A stretch of 64,000 nt of DNA from JAAYYM01 sp964638005. GTDB taxonomy: Bacteria; Bacillota; Clostridia; Lachnospirales; Lachnospiraceae. This document shows, piece by piece, positions 34,573 to 44,002 of this stretch. The notes beneath the pieces were generated by a model that made no database searches, had not been told where the DNA came from, and saw only the letters and a program-made list of their open reading frames with translations. The stretch lies in assembly GCA_964638005.1 (NCBI GenBank), contig CAZWXS010000005.1, positions 25,343 to 89,342 on the forward strand, read 5' to 3'. Position numbers and translations under genes: made by a program. Position 1 is the first letter of the stretch, and every line of letters begins with the position of its first letter.

Positions 34573-35073
34573 CTAATCAAAATTAACAACACCTTCACTG
34601 CCTCTTGATAATCCGGCAATTCCGGTTCTGGCAAGTTCAAGGATCTGATGGCCGTTCAGTAGGCTGATAAAAGCCTCAATCTTAGCCTGATTTCCCGTCA
34701 GCTCAATGATCAGGGAATCAACAGCAACATCTACGATCTTTGCACGGAAAATATCTGCAAGTGCAATGATGCTCTGCCTCTGGTCGGCATCTGCCTTGAC
34801 TTTCAGCATAATGAGCTCTCTGTATACAGATTCCTCAGGAATAAGTTCCTTGATATTTCTGACATCCACGAGTTTGGATACCTGCTTCTCAATCTGATCC
34901 AGAATGTCCTCATCACCCGATGTCACGATCGTAATACGCGTAAATCTCGGATCAGCAGTCACACCTGCCGTAATGCTCTCAATGTTATATCCGCGGCGGC
35001 TGAACAAGCCTGAAATACGGCTTAATACACCTGATGTATTGTCAACGATCAATTGAAATACCTTTTTCTGCAT
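34573..35073 (-). CDS. ilvN: Acetolactate synthase small (regulatory) subunit, canonical copy
   Basis: 166 residues: N-terminal ACT domain (QLIVDNTSGVLSRISGLFSR then RGYNIESITAGVT) and a C-terminal domain ending EFARTG-type LELARTGIAGLSRGSEG. It binds the large subunit and confers valine feedback. It has its own promoter (35134-35162), separate from the upstream small-subunit gene, so ilvN-ilvC can be made without ilvB. Confidence 0.93.
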   Translation of the reverse strand: MQKKVFQLIVDNTSGVLSRISGLFSRRGYNIESITAGVTADPRFTRITIVTSGDEDILDQIEKQVSKLVDVRNIKELIPEESVYRELIMLKVKADADQRQSIIALADIFRAKIVDVAVDSLIIELTGNQAKIEAFISLLNGHQILELARTGIAGLSRGSEGVVNFD

Positions 35074-35133
35074 GATGGGCTTCTCCTTATCGTGATTTCG
35101 TGTGTTTTCAGTTCTGTTTCGCGATTAAATCTA

Positions 35134-35162
35134 ATTCTAGCAACATTCTGACGGAATGTCAA
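35134..35162 (-). promoter_or_regulatory. Internal promoter of ilvN-ilvC with operator-like dyad
   Basis: On the minus strand TTGACA (35157-35162), 17-base spacer, TAGAAT (35134-35139). The spacer and -35 edge hold the dyad ACATTC-N5-GAATGT (35143-35159), positioned so that a bound protein would block RNA polymerase. Confidence 0.8.
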
Positions 35163-35203
35163 TGTATGCTTCATGTTCATGTATCACATAACCTACAGTT
35201 ATA

Positions 35204-35692
35204 TTATCCTTCCGTCTCACTGCATTTAGGTAATGCAAGTGTTCCGGTTCTTGCGATTTCCACAATACTGACGGAATTGAGCATCTTGATCAGCAAGGCA
35301 GTCCGTTCCGGTGTGTCGCAGATCTGGATCAGCATATAGCTCTTTGACATATCGACAATATCAGCCTTCAGAATATCGCATATCTCCATGATATCCTTGC
35401 GATTTGCCTTATTGTATTTTACCTTGACAAGCATCAGTTCACGGCTGATGCTGACCTCTTCATCAAAGGTCTTGATCTTGATGACATCTATCTTCTTATT
35501 CAACTGCTTTTCAATCTGTTCGATGGTCCTCTTATCACCCGATGAAACGATTGTAATGCAGGAAACAGCCGGATCATCCGTCTCGCCGACCGCCAATGAA
35601 TCGATATTAAAGCATCTTCTTGAGAACAGGCCCGAGACCTTGCACAGAACACCCGATCTATTCTCTACCAAAACCGAATATATTCTTTTCAT
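35204..35692 (-). CDS. ilvN: Acetolactate synthase small subunit, divergent second copy
   Basis: 162 residues, homologous to the next gene but clearly diverged: ACT domain IYSVLVENRSGVLCKVSGLF then RRCFNIDSLAVGETDDPAVS. It lacks the usual LSRG ending (it ends TGTLALPKCSETEG). Located 19 bases after ilvB, so it is the small subunit most directly co-translated with the large one. It may set a different feedback response. Which copy is the main partner cannot be told. Confidence 0.88.
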   Translation of the reverse strand: MKRIYSVLVENRSGVLCKVSGLFSRRCFNIDSLAVGETDDPAVSCITIVSSGDKRTIEQIEKQLNKKIDVIKIKTFDEEVSISRELMLVKVKYNKANRKDIMEICDILKADIVDMSKSYMLIQICDTPERTALLIKMLNSVSIVEIARTGTLALPKCSETEG

Positions 35693-35711
35693 AGTATGTT
35701 CCGCCCCTCTC

Positions 35712-37331
35712 TTATTTGACCAGATCCATCGGATCGATCATGCATTCCATCAGACTTGTACCCGATTCGTTCAGAAACGCCTTAATCTTCATCGATACAT
35801 CATTCATATTATCAACTCTTGTATACTTCACATCATATGCCGCTGACAGCTTCTCAAGATCGGGACTTCCTGTCAGATCGACTACCGAATAATTGTCGCT
35901 GTAGGCATAATGCTGGTATTCACGTACCATTCCGAGATAATGATTATTAAATACGATAATCTTGATCGGAATATCATGCTGACGAATCGTTGCCAGTTCC
36001 ATCATAGACATCTGGAAGGAACCGTCACCGCACACCGCAACAACCTGTCGCTTATCACCGAGAGCCTTTTTGGCTCCCATAGCTGCGGGAATGGAATATC
36101 CCATCGTTCCCATACCGCCTGATGTCAAGAATTTGCCCTTCTTCACCACGTGATAAGCACAAGACCAGATCTGATTCTGTCCGACATCCGCCACATAAAT
36201 CGCATCCTCATCCAGTTCCTTGGAAAGTGTTCCGATAAAGCCTTCCGGATCCACATAGCTCCTGTCCGGCCTTCTCTTACTCCCCATGGTAGTACGATAC
36301 AGATCCAGCGTATTGATCCACAGGTCATGTTCACATTCAAAGTCCTGCTTCTCGATATCCTTGAAGATATGTTTGATATCTCCTACCAGCGGTATCGTAG
36401 GGCCGACGTTCTTACCTATTTCCGCAGGGTCGACATCGATATGTACCATGACCTTATTTTCCGTAATCAAGTCAGGCTGTGACATTGCTCTGTCAGCCAC
36501 TCTGGCTCCTACGACAATCAACAGATCGGACTCATTCATCGCACGGTTGGCATATGGTTTTCCGTTATTTCCGACCATGCCGTAATACATCGGATGCTCT
36601 GTAGGCATTGCTCCGATCCCCATCATCGTAGATACAACCGGAATCTCATACTTTTCTGCAAAGTTTCTTAATTCCTGTTCCGCACCGCTCAGCAGTACTC
36701 CGCCTCCGGCACATATGATCGGCCGTTCTGCCTTCGTCAGTTCCTTAATGACCTTCTTGATCTGCACGATGTGTCCGTTAACAGTCGGTTTATAAGTCCG
36801 GAGATTGACCTCCTCCGGATATTTGAACTTTGAAATCGCTGCGTTCTGAATATCAATTGGTACATCAATCAATACCGGGCCTTTACGCCCCGTGGATGCA
36901 ATGTGAAATGCCTCCTTGAATACACGCGGAATATCCTCTACATCCTTCACAAGATAACTGTACTTGACAAAGGATTCCGTAGCACCGGTAATGTCTGCCT
37001 CTTGAAATACATCACTTCCGAGCAAAGAAGAATTCACCTGTCCCGTAATGCACACCAAGGGAATGCTGTCCGCAAATGCGGTCGCGATTCCGGTAATCAG
37101 ATTCGTCGCACCCGGACCGGAAGTTGCTACGCAGACGCCGACCTCACCTGTCACTCGTGCATAGCCGTTTGCGGCATGTCCCGCATTTTGCTCCGTACGC
37201 ACCAGTATACTCTCAATATTTGAATTTAAAATGCTGTTGAAGAACGGACAAATAGCGACGCCGGGATATCCGAACAACGCTTTGACCCCTTCCTTCTCCA
37301 AACATTTTATCATAGCATCTGCACCATTCAT
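35712..37331 (-). CDS. ilvB: Acetolactate synthase large (catalytic) subunit
   Basis: 539 residues, thiamine diphosphate enzyme making acetolactate and acetohydroxybutyrate. Motifs: N-terminal MNGADAMIKCLEKEGVKALFGY, the TPP-activating glutamate in RTEQNAGHAANGYAR, FAD-domain region GARVADRAM, and the TPP motif CGDGSFQMSMMELATI ending FNNHYLGMV. Slightly short but complete. It starts 61 bases downstream of the membrane coiled-coil gene. A weak TTGGCA-16-TAGGAT promoter can be drawn just upstream. Confidence 0.96.
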   Translation of the reverse strand: MNGADAMIKCLEKEGVKALFGYPGVAICPFFNSILNSNIESILVRTEQNAGHAANGYARVTGEVGVCVATSGPGATNLITGIATAFADSIPLVCITGQVNSSLLGSDVFQEADITGATESFVKYSYLVKDVEDIPRVFKEAFHIASTGRKGPVLIDVPIDIQNAAISKFKYPEEVNLRTYKPTVNGHIVQIKKVIKELTKAERPIICAGGGVLLSGAEQELRNFAEKYEIPVVSTMMGIGAMPTEHPMYYGMVGNNGKPYANRAMNESDLLIVVGARVADRAMSQPDLITENKVMVHIDVDPAEIGKNVGPTIPLVGDIKHIFKDIEKQDFECEHDLWINTLDLYRTTMGSKRRPDRSYVDPEGFIGTLSKELDEDAIYVADVGQNQIWSCAYHVVKKGKFLTSGGMGTMGYSIPAAMGAKKALGDKRQVVAVCGDGSFQMSMMELATIRQHDIPIKIIVFNNHYLGMVREYQHYAYSDNYSVVDLTGSPDLEKLSAAYDVKYTRVDNMNDVSMKIKAFLNESGTSLMECMIDPMDLVK

Positions 37332-37392
37332 GTCATATCATCCTCTCTGCCTTCATTCTGTCTGCTGCTTTATCTGCAATCCTATATTGATC

Positions 37393-38085
37393 CTATCTTC
37401 TGCCAAACAACTTAGCCAACGGACTGATCACCGACTGCAGATCTTTAATTGCCTTGTTCAGACTGTCAATATCCATTGCTTCTATCTTAGCCACTGCCGT
37501 CGCCATGCTTTCCTCGCTGGAGACGACAAGCGAATCGACATCTTCCATCATACCCGTAATATCGGTCTTCGCCAGTTCCGCGGTCACGGTATCCAGGTTA
37601 TTCAGTACTCCTGACGCCTGTGTCATCAAACCGTTTGTCTGTTCAATCATCAGATTGGTGTCATAAAGAAGCCCGTTGATCTTTGGTACATAAGAAATAA
37701 CACCGATTGACATACAGGTAATGATGATGACAAGGAAAAACGTAAAGAACTGTGTAAACCGAAGCTGTGTACGCACATAACGCATCTGCTTCTCATTATC
37801 ATCCCGGATATCCTGCAGCAGCTTTGCGACGACTCGGATATCTGTGTCCTTTAAAGATGCCAATTGTGCCTGATCCTCGGCATCATCTCTGTCTTTTTTA
37901 GACAACTTCTTTTCAGCCTTCTGCTCCACAATTTTTTCTGCCATCGCTTCTATCGGAGCCTTAACCTCGGTCTTTTCCTCGACCTTAACCAATTCCTGCT
38001 TGGCTTCTTCTGTGTTTTGAACCTCATTTGCTGCGTTCACTGCTTCAACTGCTTTTGTTTTCTCCGTCTTTTTTGCTCTTGCCAT
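37393..38085 (-). CDS. Membrane-anchored coiled-coil protein of unknown function
   Basis: 230 residues from ATG 38085 (GGAGG upstream). The N-terminal 75 residues are Lys/Glu/Ala-rich and disordered (KKTEKTKAVEAVNAANEVQN and similar), then a helix, one membrane segment (FFTFFLVIIITCMSIGVISY, about 113-132) and a helical C-terminal tail (about 140-230) with regular heptads like YDTNLMIEQTNGLMTQASGV. It resembles proteins with DUF948/apolipoprotein-like tails but I recognise no family. It lies between the MetH-type gene and ilvB, all in the same direction. Confidence 0.7.
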   Translation of the reverse strand: MARAKKTEKTKAVEAVNAANEVQNTEEAKQELVKVEEKTEVKAPIEAMAEKIVEQKAEKKLSKKDRDDAEDQAQLASLKDTDIRVVAKLLQDIRDDNEKQMRYVRTQLRFTQFFTFFLVIIITCMSIGVISYVPKINGLLYDTNLMIEQTNGLMTQASGVLNNLDTVTAELAKTDITGMMEDVDSLVVSSEESMATAVAKIEAMDIDSLNKAIKDLQSVISPLAKLFGRR

Positions 38086-38119
38086 TCGTATTCCCTCCGT
38101 CTTCTTTCGTGTAATGCTG

Positions 38120-40726
38120 TTACAACAATCCCAACAGCCGCTGCGCCAGTCTGACTGCATCTGCAGCGTCCTTAGAATAACCCTGTGCTCCTATTTCATC
38201 GGCATAATCCTGCGTGATAACGGCTCCGCCTATGATGACCTGCGCATCAACTCCCTGCTCTCGTGCATATGTGACGACATGCCTCATTTCCTGCATGGTC
38301 GTTGTCATCAGCGCCGATAAAGCAATGATTGCCGCATGATGTTCCTTTGCCGCCTCTATGATTGTTTCTTTTGCTACATCCTTGCCCAGATCGATGACTT
38401 GAAATCCGTGATTTCTAAGCATCAAAGCGACCAGATTCTTTCCGATATCATGAATATCTCCGGCAACCGTCGCAATCACGATCACAGGCATCTCTTTCTC
38501 TGCACTGCCTGCCGCAAGCATCGGTTCCAGGTATTCTATTGCAAGCCTCATCGTTTCAGCACTCGAGATCAATTGCGGAAGAAAATACTTTCCCTTTTCA
38601 AACAGGTCACCGACCTCGTTGATTGCCGGCATCAATATCTGATTCAAAATCTCTGCGGGTTCGAGTCCGACATCTAAGCCGGCCTTGGTCAGATCGACGA
38701 TCGACTTCTGTCTGCCTTTCATGACACCCTGATAAATACTTTCTCGCGGAGATACGGCGACATGATTCGCCATGTTGCTCGTGATTCCTGTTCTCCCTGA
38801 CGCATTTGCATCTAAAGCATCTGTCCCTGTTGCATTGACTCCTGCCGTATTTTGTCCTAATACGGCTGCTGTCTCTACTGTCTGACGCTCAGCAATCGTA
38901 CCCATAGGTGCCATATTCGGATATTGTTCTTTTAACTCATTAATATAGTCAATGTAGCGGATATCCGCTCCTTCTTTATGCAATAATAAGTCTGCAGCAA
39001 GCGCATTGCTCACCAGAAGCCTCTGCGATGGATTGGCAATGGCCATCGTGAGTCCTGCCTGAATCGCCATCGTCAGGAAACTGCTGTTGATATTCGCTCT
39101 CTCCGGCAGACCGAAGGAGATATTCGACAGACCGACAATGGTAGCCAGTCCAAGTTCTTCCTTACAGTAACGAATCGTTTCCAGCGTTTCGATTCCGGCC
39201 TCCTGATTTGCACCGACTGTCTGTACCAGACCGTCCACAATGATATCTTCCTTTGTCAGTCCCAACGACAGTGCACGCTCCAGAATCTGATGAATGATTT
39301 CCTTCTTTTCATCCAGATTCTTAGGCAATCCCTCATCCGAAAGCGGAAGCAATATGAACATCGCTCCATATTTTGCGGCAAGAGGAAGCAGATTGTCATA
39401 TTTTACTTTCTCAAAAGAAATCGAATTGATCAATGCACGCCCCGGATATCTCCGCAGTGCATCTTCCATGACATCAATATGGCTGGAATCAATGACCAAC
39501 GGCAGATCAACCGTCTGCGTCACCTCTTCAATTGCCTTTAACATCATCTCTTTCTCATCAATACCGCTCATTCCCATGTTAATGTCAAGAAAAGATGCTC
39601 CCTGTGCTTCCTGCTCGGAGGCAAAATCATTGACCATGTCAAAGGATTGATTTCGAAGTTGTTCCTGTAATGCTTTTTTCCCTGTCGGATTGATTCTTTC
39701 ACCGACGATCATAAAAGGACTGTTCAGATCAAACGTCTTTACACTGCGTTCCGATGCCAGATAACGCTTTTTCATTCTCAATCTGCAGCTGTACTCACCA
39801 AGAGCAGGATGCAGCTCTGTCTCATTTCGCTTCACCGCATCACAAAGTGCTCTGATATAATCCGGTGAAGTCCCACAACAGCCGCCAAGAATCGTTGCCC
39901 CTGCATTGATCAGAGAAAGCATTCCCTCTGCATACTCGTCTACCGGCATATCATAATAGGTAGTGCCTTCCTTTGAAAGTTTCGGCATTCCTGCATTAGG
40001 CTTTGCAATGACCGGAATGGTTGCAATTTCACACATCGACCGAATACAGTCTGTCATCTTGTCAGGGCCTGTCGAGCAGTTCGCTCCGACCGCATCTGCC
40101 CCAAGACTCTGTAATACAGCCATTGCCGTCGCCGGATCGGTGCCATAGAGTGCTCTTCCGTCTGCTTCAAATGTCATTGTGACCATGACCGGCAATTCGG
40201 GACATATTTCTTTCGCAGCAATCAAACCCGCCCTGCATTCCTGAAGGCTCATCATCGTTTCAATTGTAATCAGATCAACGCCTGCAGCGGCCACATATTG
40301 CAGCTGTTCCTTATAGACATCGATCAAAGTTTCCAGTGAAAGTTGACCCATCGGCTCCAACTGCTGACCGGTCATGGACAGATCTGCACTGACATAGGCT
40401 TTTTGATCCGGATGCTCTTTCAGAAATTCCGTTACAGCCCTCTTGGACAAGCCTACAAGATCATAGTTGATTCTTTCAATATCATTTTTCAGACCATACT
40501 CTGAAAGTTTAATACGGTTGCTGGTAAAAGTAGGAGCAAGCACTACCTGAGTGCCTGCTTCCAAATATTCTCTCTGTAATCCGATCATGACCTCCTGATG
40601 TTCCAATATCCATGTCTCCGGGCATACTCCCGCAGGCATCCCGCGCTTAATCAGATTGGATCCCGTTGCCCCATCAAGATATAACATATTCTGTTTGGTC
40701 AGTTCTCTGAATTCCTGTTTTGTCAT
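38120..40726 (-). CDS. metH: Cobalamin-dependent methionine synthase (MetH) without reactivation domain
   Basis: 868 residues. Homocysteine-binding domain (about 1-300) with zinc ligands in GANCSTGPD and GGCCGTSPDY; pterin (methyltetrahydrofolate) domain with MIVGERINPTGKKALQEQL; a loose Ala/Asn/Thr-rich linker (about 615-660); a helical cap; and a B12-binding domain with VAGDIHDIGKN (DxHxxG). The C-terminal AdoMet reactivation domain of E. coli MetH is missing, as usual in anaerobes, so an external reductive activator is needed. Homologous enzymes are also annotated as homocysteine S-methyltransferase. It follows gpmI by 31 bases. Confidence 0.9.
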   Translation of the reverse strand: MTKQEFRELTKQNMLYLDGATGSNLIKRGMPAGVCPETWILEHQEVMIGLQREYLEAGTQVVLAPTFTSNRIKLSEYGLKNDIERINYDLVGLSKRAVTEFLKEHPDQKAYVSADLSMTGQQLEPMGQLSLETLIDVYKEQLQYVAAAGVDLITIETMMSLQECRAGLIAAKEICPELPVMVTMTFEADGRALYGTDPATAMAVLQSLGADAVGANCSTGPDKMTDCIRSMCEIATIPVIAKPNAGMPKLSKEGTTYYDMPVDEYAEGMLSLINAGATILGGCCGTSPDYIRALCDAVKRNETELHPALGEYSCRLRMKKRYLASERSVKTFDLNSPFMIVGERINPTGKKALQEQLRNQSFDMVNDFASEQEAQGASFLDINMGMSGIDEKEMMLKAIEEVTQTVDLPLVIDSSHIDVMEDALRRYPGRALINSISFEKVKYDNLLPLAAKYGAMFILLPLSDEGLPKNLDEKKEIIHQILERALSLGLTKEDIIVDGLVQTVGANQEAGIETLETIRYCKEELGLATIVGLSNISFGLPERANINSSFLTMAIQAGLTMAIANPSQRLLVSNALAADLLLHKEGADIRYIDYINELKEQYPNMAPMGTIAERQTVETAAVLGQNTAGVNATGTDALDANASGRTGITSNMANHVAVSPRESIYQGVMKGRQKSIVDLTKAGLDVGLEPAEILNQILMPAINEVGDLFEKGKYFLPQLISSAETMRLAIEYLEPMLAAGSAEKEMPVIVIATVAGDIHDIGKNLVALMLRNHGFQVIDLGKDVAKETIIEAAKEHHAAIIALSALMTTTMQEMRHVVTYAREQGVDAQVIIGGAVITQDYADEIGAQGYSKDAADAVRLAQRLLGLL

Positions 40727-40757
40727 AATACGTCTCCGGATCTATGATTGATTACTG

Positions 40758-42302
40758 CTATTTTTTGATCAGCAATGACTTTCCTGTCATTTCCTTCGGC
40801 TGCTCCATACCCATTGTCTGAATCAAGGTCGGAACGATGTCTGCCAGACATCCGCCTTCACGAAGTGCATAGTCAGGATCATAGTTTACAAGGATGAACG
40901 GAACCGGATTCGTCGTATGTGCCGTGAACGGTTCTCCTGTTGTATAATCAACCAGCTGTTCAGCATTTCCGTGATCTGCACAGATGAACATCACACCGTC
41001 TGCAGACTTGATGGCATCCACTGCTTTACCGACACATGCATCTACTGCTTCCACAGCTTTGATCGCTGCGCTCTCTACTCCTGTATGTCCGACCATATCC
41101 GGATTTGCGAAGTTGATGATGATGACATCATACTTTCCGGACTTAATTGCATCTACCAATTTGTCACATACTTCGTATGCGCTCATCTCCGGTTTCAAAT
41201 CATAGGTGGCAACCTCCTTCGGAGAATTCACAAGAATCCTGTCTTCCCCTTTGTTCGGCTCTTCAACACCACCGTTAAAGAAGAAGGTCACATGTGCATA
41301 TTTTTCCGTCTCTGCGATTCTGGCCTGTGTCATGTCATTCGCTGCCAGCCACTCGCCAAAAGTATTTGTAACCGCAATCTTCTCAAATGCGACTTCTTTG
41401 TTCGGAATCGTAGGATCATAATCCGAGAAGCATACATATGTCAGATTCAGACGCTTGTCCCTTGCAAATCCCTTGAAATCATCATCGCAAAATGCATGTG
41501 TGATTTCTCTTGCGCGATCAGGTCTGAAATTAAAGAAAATCACGGAATCCTTATCACTGATCTTGGCAACCGGTTTTCCGTCTTTCATAACAACTGTCGG
41601 TAATACGAATTCGTCAGTCTTATCCGCATTATAAGAACTCTGAATACCTGCAGGACCGGACTCTGCCGTCTCACCGATTCCTTTTGTAAGTGCATTATAT
41701 GCTTTCTCTACTCTGTCATAGTTATTATCTCTGTCCATTGCGTAGTAACGGCCCATCACTGTAGCTACTTCACCGACGCCAATTTCTTTCATTTTAGCTT
41801 CCAGTTCTTCGACATATTCTTTTCCCGATGAAGGAGGTGTGTCACGACCGTCGAGGAAACAATGTACATATACATTCTTAAGTCCGTTTCTCTTCGCCAG
41901 TTCAAGCAGTCCGTAGATGTGAGTATTATGACTGTGTACGCCGCCATCTGAAACCAGACCGAACATATGAAGTGCCGAATCATTTTTCTTACAGTTATTC
42001 ACTGCGTCAAGAAGTGCTTTGTTTTCAAAGAAAGTGCCATCATCGATTTCCTTTGTGATCCTGGTCAATTCCTGATATACAATACGTCCTGCTCCCATAT
42101 TCAGATGTCCTACTTCCGAGTTGCCCATCTGGCCTTCCGGAAGTCCGACTGCCATACCGCTTGCCTTACCTTCCACAAACGGATACTCCTTCATCAGATT
42201 ATCCATTACCGGTGTCTTTGCTTCATATACTGCATTTCCGTCGTGGTGGCTGTTAAGACCGTAACCATCCAGGATCATTAAAACTGTTGTTTTCTTGCTC
42301 AT
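40758..42302 (-). CDS. gpmI: 2,3-bisphosphoglycerate-independent phosphoglycerate mutase
   Basis: 514 residues, glycolytic interconversion of 3- and 2-phosphoglycerate using Mn2+. Alkaline phosphatase-superfamily metal and serine motifs: VLMILDGYG, the phosphoserine in QMGNSEVGHLN, FLDGRDTPP, FFNFRPDRARE, FANPDMVGHTG and CADHGNAEQ. Complete, normal length. A promoter lies at 42389-42417 and the leader carries a hairpin at 42344-42381. Confidence 0.97.
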   Translation of the reverse strand: MSKKTTVLMILDGYGLNSHHDGNAVYEAKTPVMDNLMKEYPFVEGKASGMAVGLPEGQMGNSEVGHLNMGAGRIVYQELTRITKEIDDGTFFENKALLDAVNNCKKNDSALHMFGLVSDGGVHSHNTHIYGLLELAKRNGLKNVYVHCFLDGRDTPPSSGKEYVEELEAKMKEIGVGEVATVMGRYYAMDRDNNYDRVEKAYNALTKGIGETAESGPAGIQSSYNADKTDEFVLPTVVMKDGKPVAKISDKDSVIFFNFRPDRAREITHAFCDDDFKGFARDKRLNLTYVCFSDYDPTIPNKEVAFEKIAVTNTFGEWLAANDMTQARIAETEKYAHVTFFFNGGVEEPNKGEDRILVNSPKEVATYDLKPEMSAYEVCDKLVDAIKSGKYDVIIINFANPDMVGHTGVESAAIKAVEAVDACVGKAVDAIKSADGVMFICADHGNAEQLVDYTTGEPFTAHTTNPVPFILVNYDPDYALREGGCLADIVPTLIQTMGMEQPKEMTGKSLLIKK

Positions 42303-42343
42303 TTTTTACATTTCCTCACTTTTCTATGTTTGATTCCTTCATC

Positions 42344-42381
42344 ATGATACCAACAGACTGCTGCACATTTTGTGGTATCAT
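42344..42381 (-). promoter_or_regulatory. Leader hairpin in the gpmI 5' region
   Basis: Nine-base perfect arms ATGATACCA (42344-42352) and TGGTATCAT (42373-42381) around a 20-base loop, between the promoter and the gpmI ribosome site. It could stabilise the mRNA or be a protein site; nothing more is visible. Confidence 0.45.
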
Positions 42382-42388
42382 CTATCGA

Positions 42389-42417
42389 ATTATACACTGT
42401 TTACAGTTTCTTGACAA
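42389..42417 (-). promoter_or_regulatory. Sigma-A promoter for gpmI
   Basis: On the minus strand TTGTCA (42412-42417), 17-base spacer, TATAAT (42389-42394). Confidence 0.82.
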
Positions 42418-42431
42418 TACCGTAAAGATTG

Positions 42432-42469
42432 AAAAAAGGTATGTACGGCTCTTCACTCGTACATACCTT
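42432..42469 (-). terminator. Intrinsic terminator after the PilZ gene
   Basis: Perfect 12-base stem AAGGTATGTACG / CGTACATACCTT with a 10-base loop, followed on the minus strand by a T run. It insulates gpmI from the PilZ gene. Confidence 0.88.
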
Positions 42470-42493
42470 AATCATCCAAAAAAGCAATCTATC

Positions 42494-42841
42494 CTATAAA
42501 TTACCATGTTCAGCATCATCGAACATCTCATAAATACTGATCTTGCATGAATCATTCTCAGGCATACCCACAAATGTCGCACCGTATACAGTCTCTTCCT
42601 TGCTGTTGTCAATACGTGTGACGTTGACAAATGTATGTATGATTTCTTTCGTCCAAATCGTGAGCTCAGCCTGATATACTGCATTCAGCTCCAACTGTTC
42701 CTTACATTTGAATCCGATTCCGTTCTTAGACAGGTCTACTACATCCACTCTTACCTTGTCCTGTTTATGATTATCCAGACGCTGCATGATCAATGTTGCA
42801 TCCAGATCCAGTCTTCTGTTTCTTCTTCTCTCCTGATTCAT
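42494..42841 (-). CDS. PilZ domain protein, candidate cyclic di-GMP receptor
   Basis: 115 residues, a single PilZ domain. The two ligand motifs are present: the basic RRRNRR at residues 5-10 (RxxxR type) and DLSKNGIGF (DxSxxG). No other domain. Start ATG 42841 follows AAGGGG; upstream sequence to 42904 is not needed. PilZ proteins change motility or envelope functions upon c-di-GMP binding. Together with the HD-GYP protein and chemoreceptors it indicates c-di-GMP or motility signalling in this organism. Confidence 0.87.
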   Translation of the reverse strand: MNQERRRNRRLDLDATLIMQRLDNHKQDKVRVDVVDLSKNGIGFKCKEQLELNAVYQAELTIWTKEIIHTFVNVTRIDNSKEETVYGATFVGMPENDSCKISIYEMFDDAEHGNL

Positions 42842-42955
42842 ATGTAACCCCTTTCGCATCCAAAATGCATTTCTTCTATATAACATAATATAATACATTT
42901 CCATGAGTTGTCAATGCAAAGTATGCTTTCCCAAGGCACTTTCCCAAGGCACTTT

Positions 42956-43981
42956 CTACTGAATCAACATCGCATCACCAAACGAAAAGAAACGATATCT
43001 TTCTCTCACTGCTTCTGCATATGCATTCATAATGTTTTCCTTGCCTGCAAGCGCAGATACAAGCATCAGAAGTGTGGATTCGGGCAGATGAAAATTCGTA
43101 ATCAGAGCGTCAATCATTTTAAAACGATAGCCGGGGTATATAAATATATCGGTATCACCGCTCTTTGCTTCAAGAATCCCCTGCTCGTCTGTTGCAGACT
43201 CCAGCGTACGGCAGCTGGTCGTACCGACCGCAATCACCCTGTGTCCGTCCTTCTTTGTCTGATTCACGATATTTGCTGTTTCCTGAGGAACAACATAAAA
43301 TTCGGTATGCATGTGATGTTTCGTCACATCGTCTACCTTTACGGGACGAAATGTGCCAAGACCTACATGTAAGGTCACATATGCCAGTTTCACACCCATT
43401 TCTTCGATTTCATGCATCAGTTCCTGTGTGAAATGAAGTCCTGCGGTTGGTGCGGCAGCTGAGCCCTCATATTTCGCATAGACCGTCTGATAACGGTTCT
43501 TATCCTGCAATTTGTGGGTAATATAAGGCGGCAGCGGCATTTCGCCCAGTGTGTCCAATACCTCCTCGAAGATACCGTCATAATGAAACTGAACAAGCCT
43601 GTTGCCCTCTTCCACAACCTCAAGTACTTCGGCCTTTAACAAACCGTCTCCAAAAGATAGCTTCGCGCCCGGTCTCATCTTCTTACCCGGTTTGACAAGC
43701 GTCTCCCAGATGTCATTTTCTCTTCTCTTAAGAAGCAGCACCTCTACATTTGCCCCTGTATCTTCCTTAATACCGAGCAGTCTTGCGGGGATAACCTTTG
43801 TATTATTTAATACCAGACAATCGCCCGGCTGCAGATATTGCTTGATGTCGCGAAAGACATGATGTTCGTAAGTCCCTGTCTGCCGGTTCAATACAAGCAA
43901 ACGAGAACCTGCTCTGTCTGTGATCGGGTCCTGCGCAATCAATTCCTGTGGCAGATCATAATAAAAATCACTTGTTTTCAT
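42956..43981 (-). CDS. queA: tRNA preQ1(34) S-adenosylmethionine ribosyltransferase-isomerase
   Basis: 341 residues. Transfers and rearranges the ribose of AdoMet onto 7-aminomethyl-7-deazaguanine tRNA in queuosine synthesis. Begins MKTSDFYYDLPQELIAQDPI, with DCLVLNNTKVIPARL, AAPTAGLHFT and YVTLHVGLGTFRPV, and the late ALITNFHLPESTLLML. ATG 43981 follows GGTGG; a GTG three codons upstream is an alternative. A 13-base tandem duplication lies at its stop codon. Confidence 0.96.
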   Translation of the reverse strand: MKTSDFYYDLPQELIAQDPITDRAGSRLLVLNRQTGTYEHHVFRDIKQYLQPGDCLVLNNTKVIPARLLGIKEDTGANVEVLLLKRRENDIWETLVKPGKKMRPGAKLSFGDGLLKAEVLEVVEEGNRLVQFHYDGIFEEVLDTLGEMPLPPYITHKLQDKNRYQTVYAKYEGSAAAPTAGLHFTQELMHEIEEMGVKLAYVTLHVGLGTFRPVKVDDVTKHHMHTEFYVVPQETANIVNQTKKDGHRVIAVGTTSCRTLESATDEQGILEAKSGDTDIFIYPGYRFKMIDALITNFHLPESTLLMLVSALAGKENIMNAYAEAVRERYRFFSFGDAMLIQ

Positions 43982-44002
43982 GTTAACCACCTTAATAATC
44001 TA

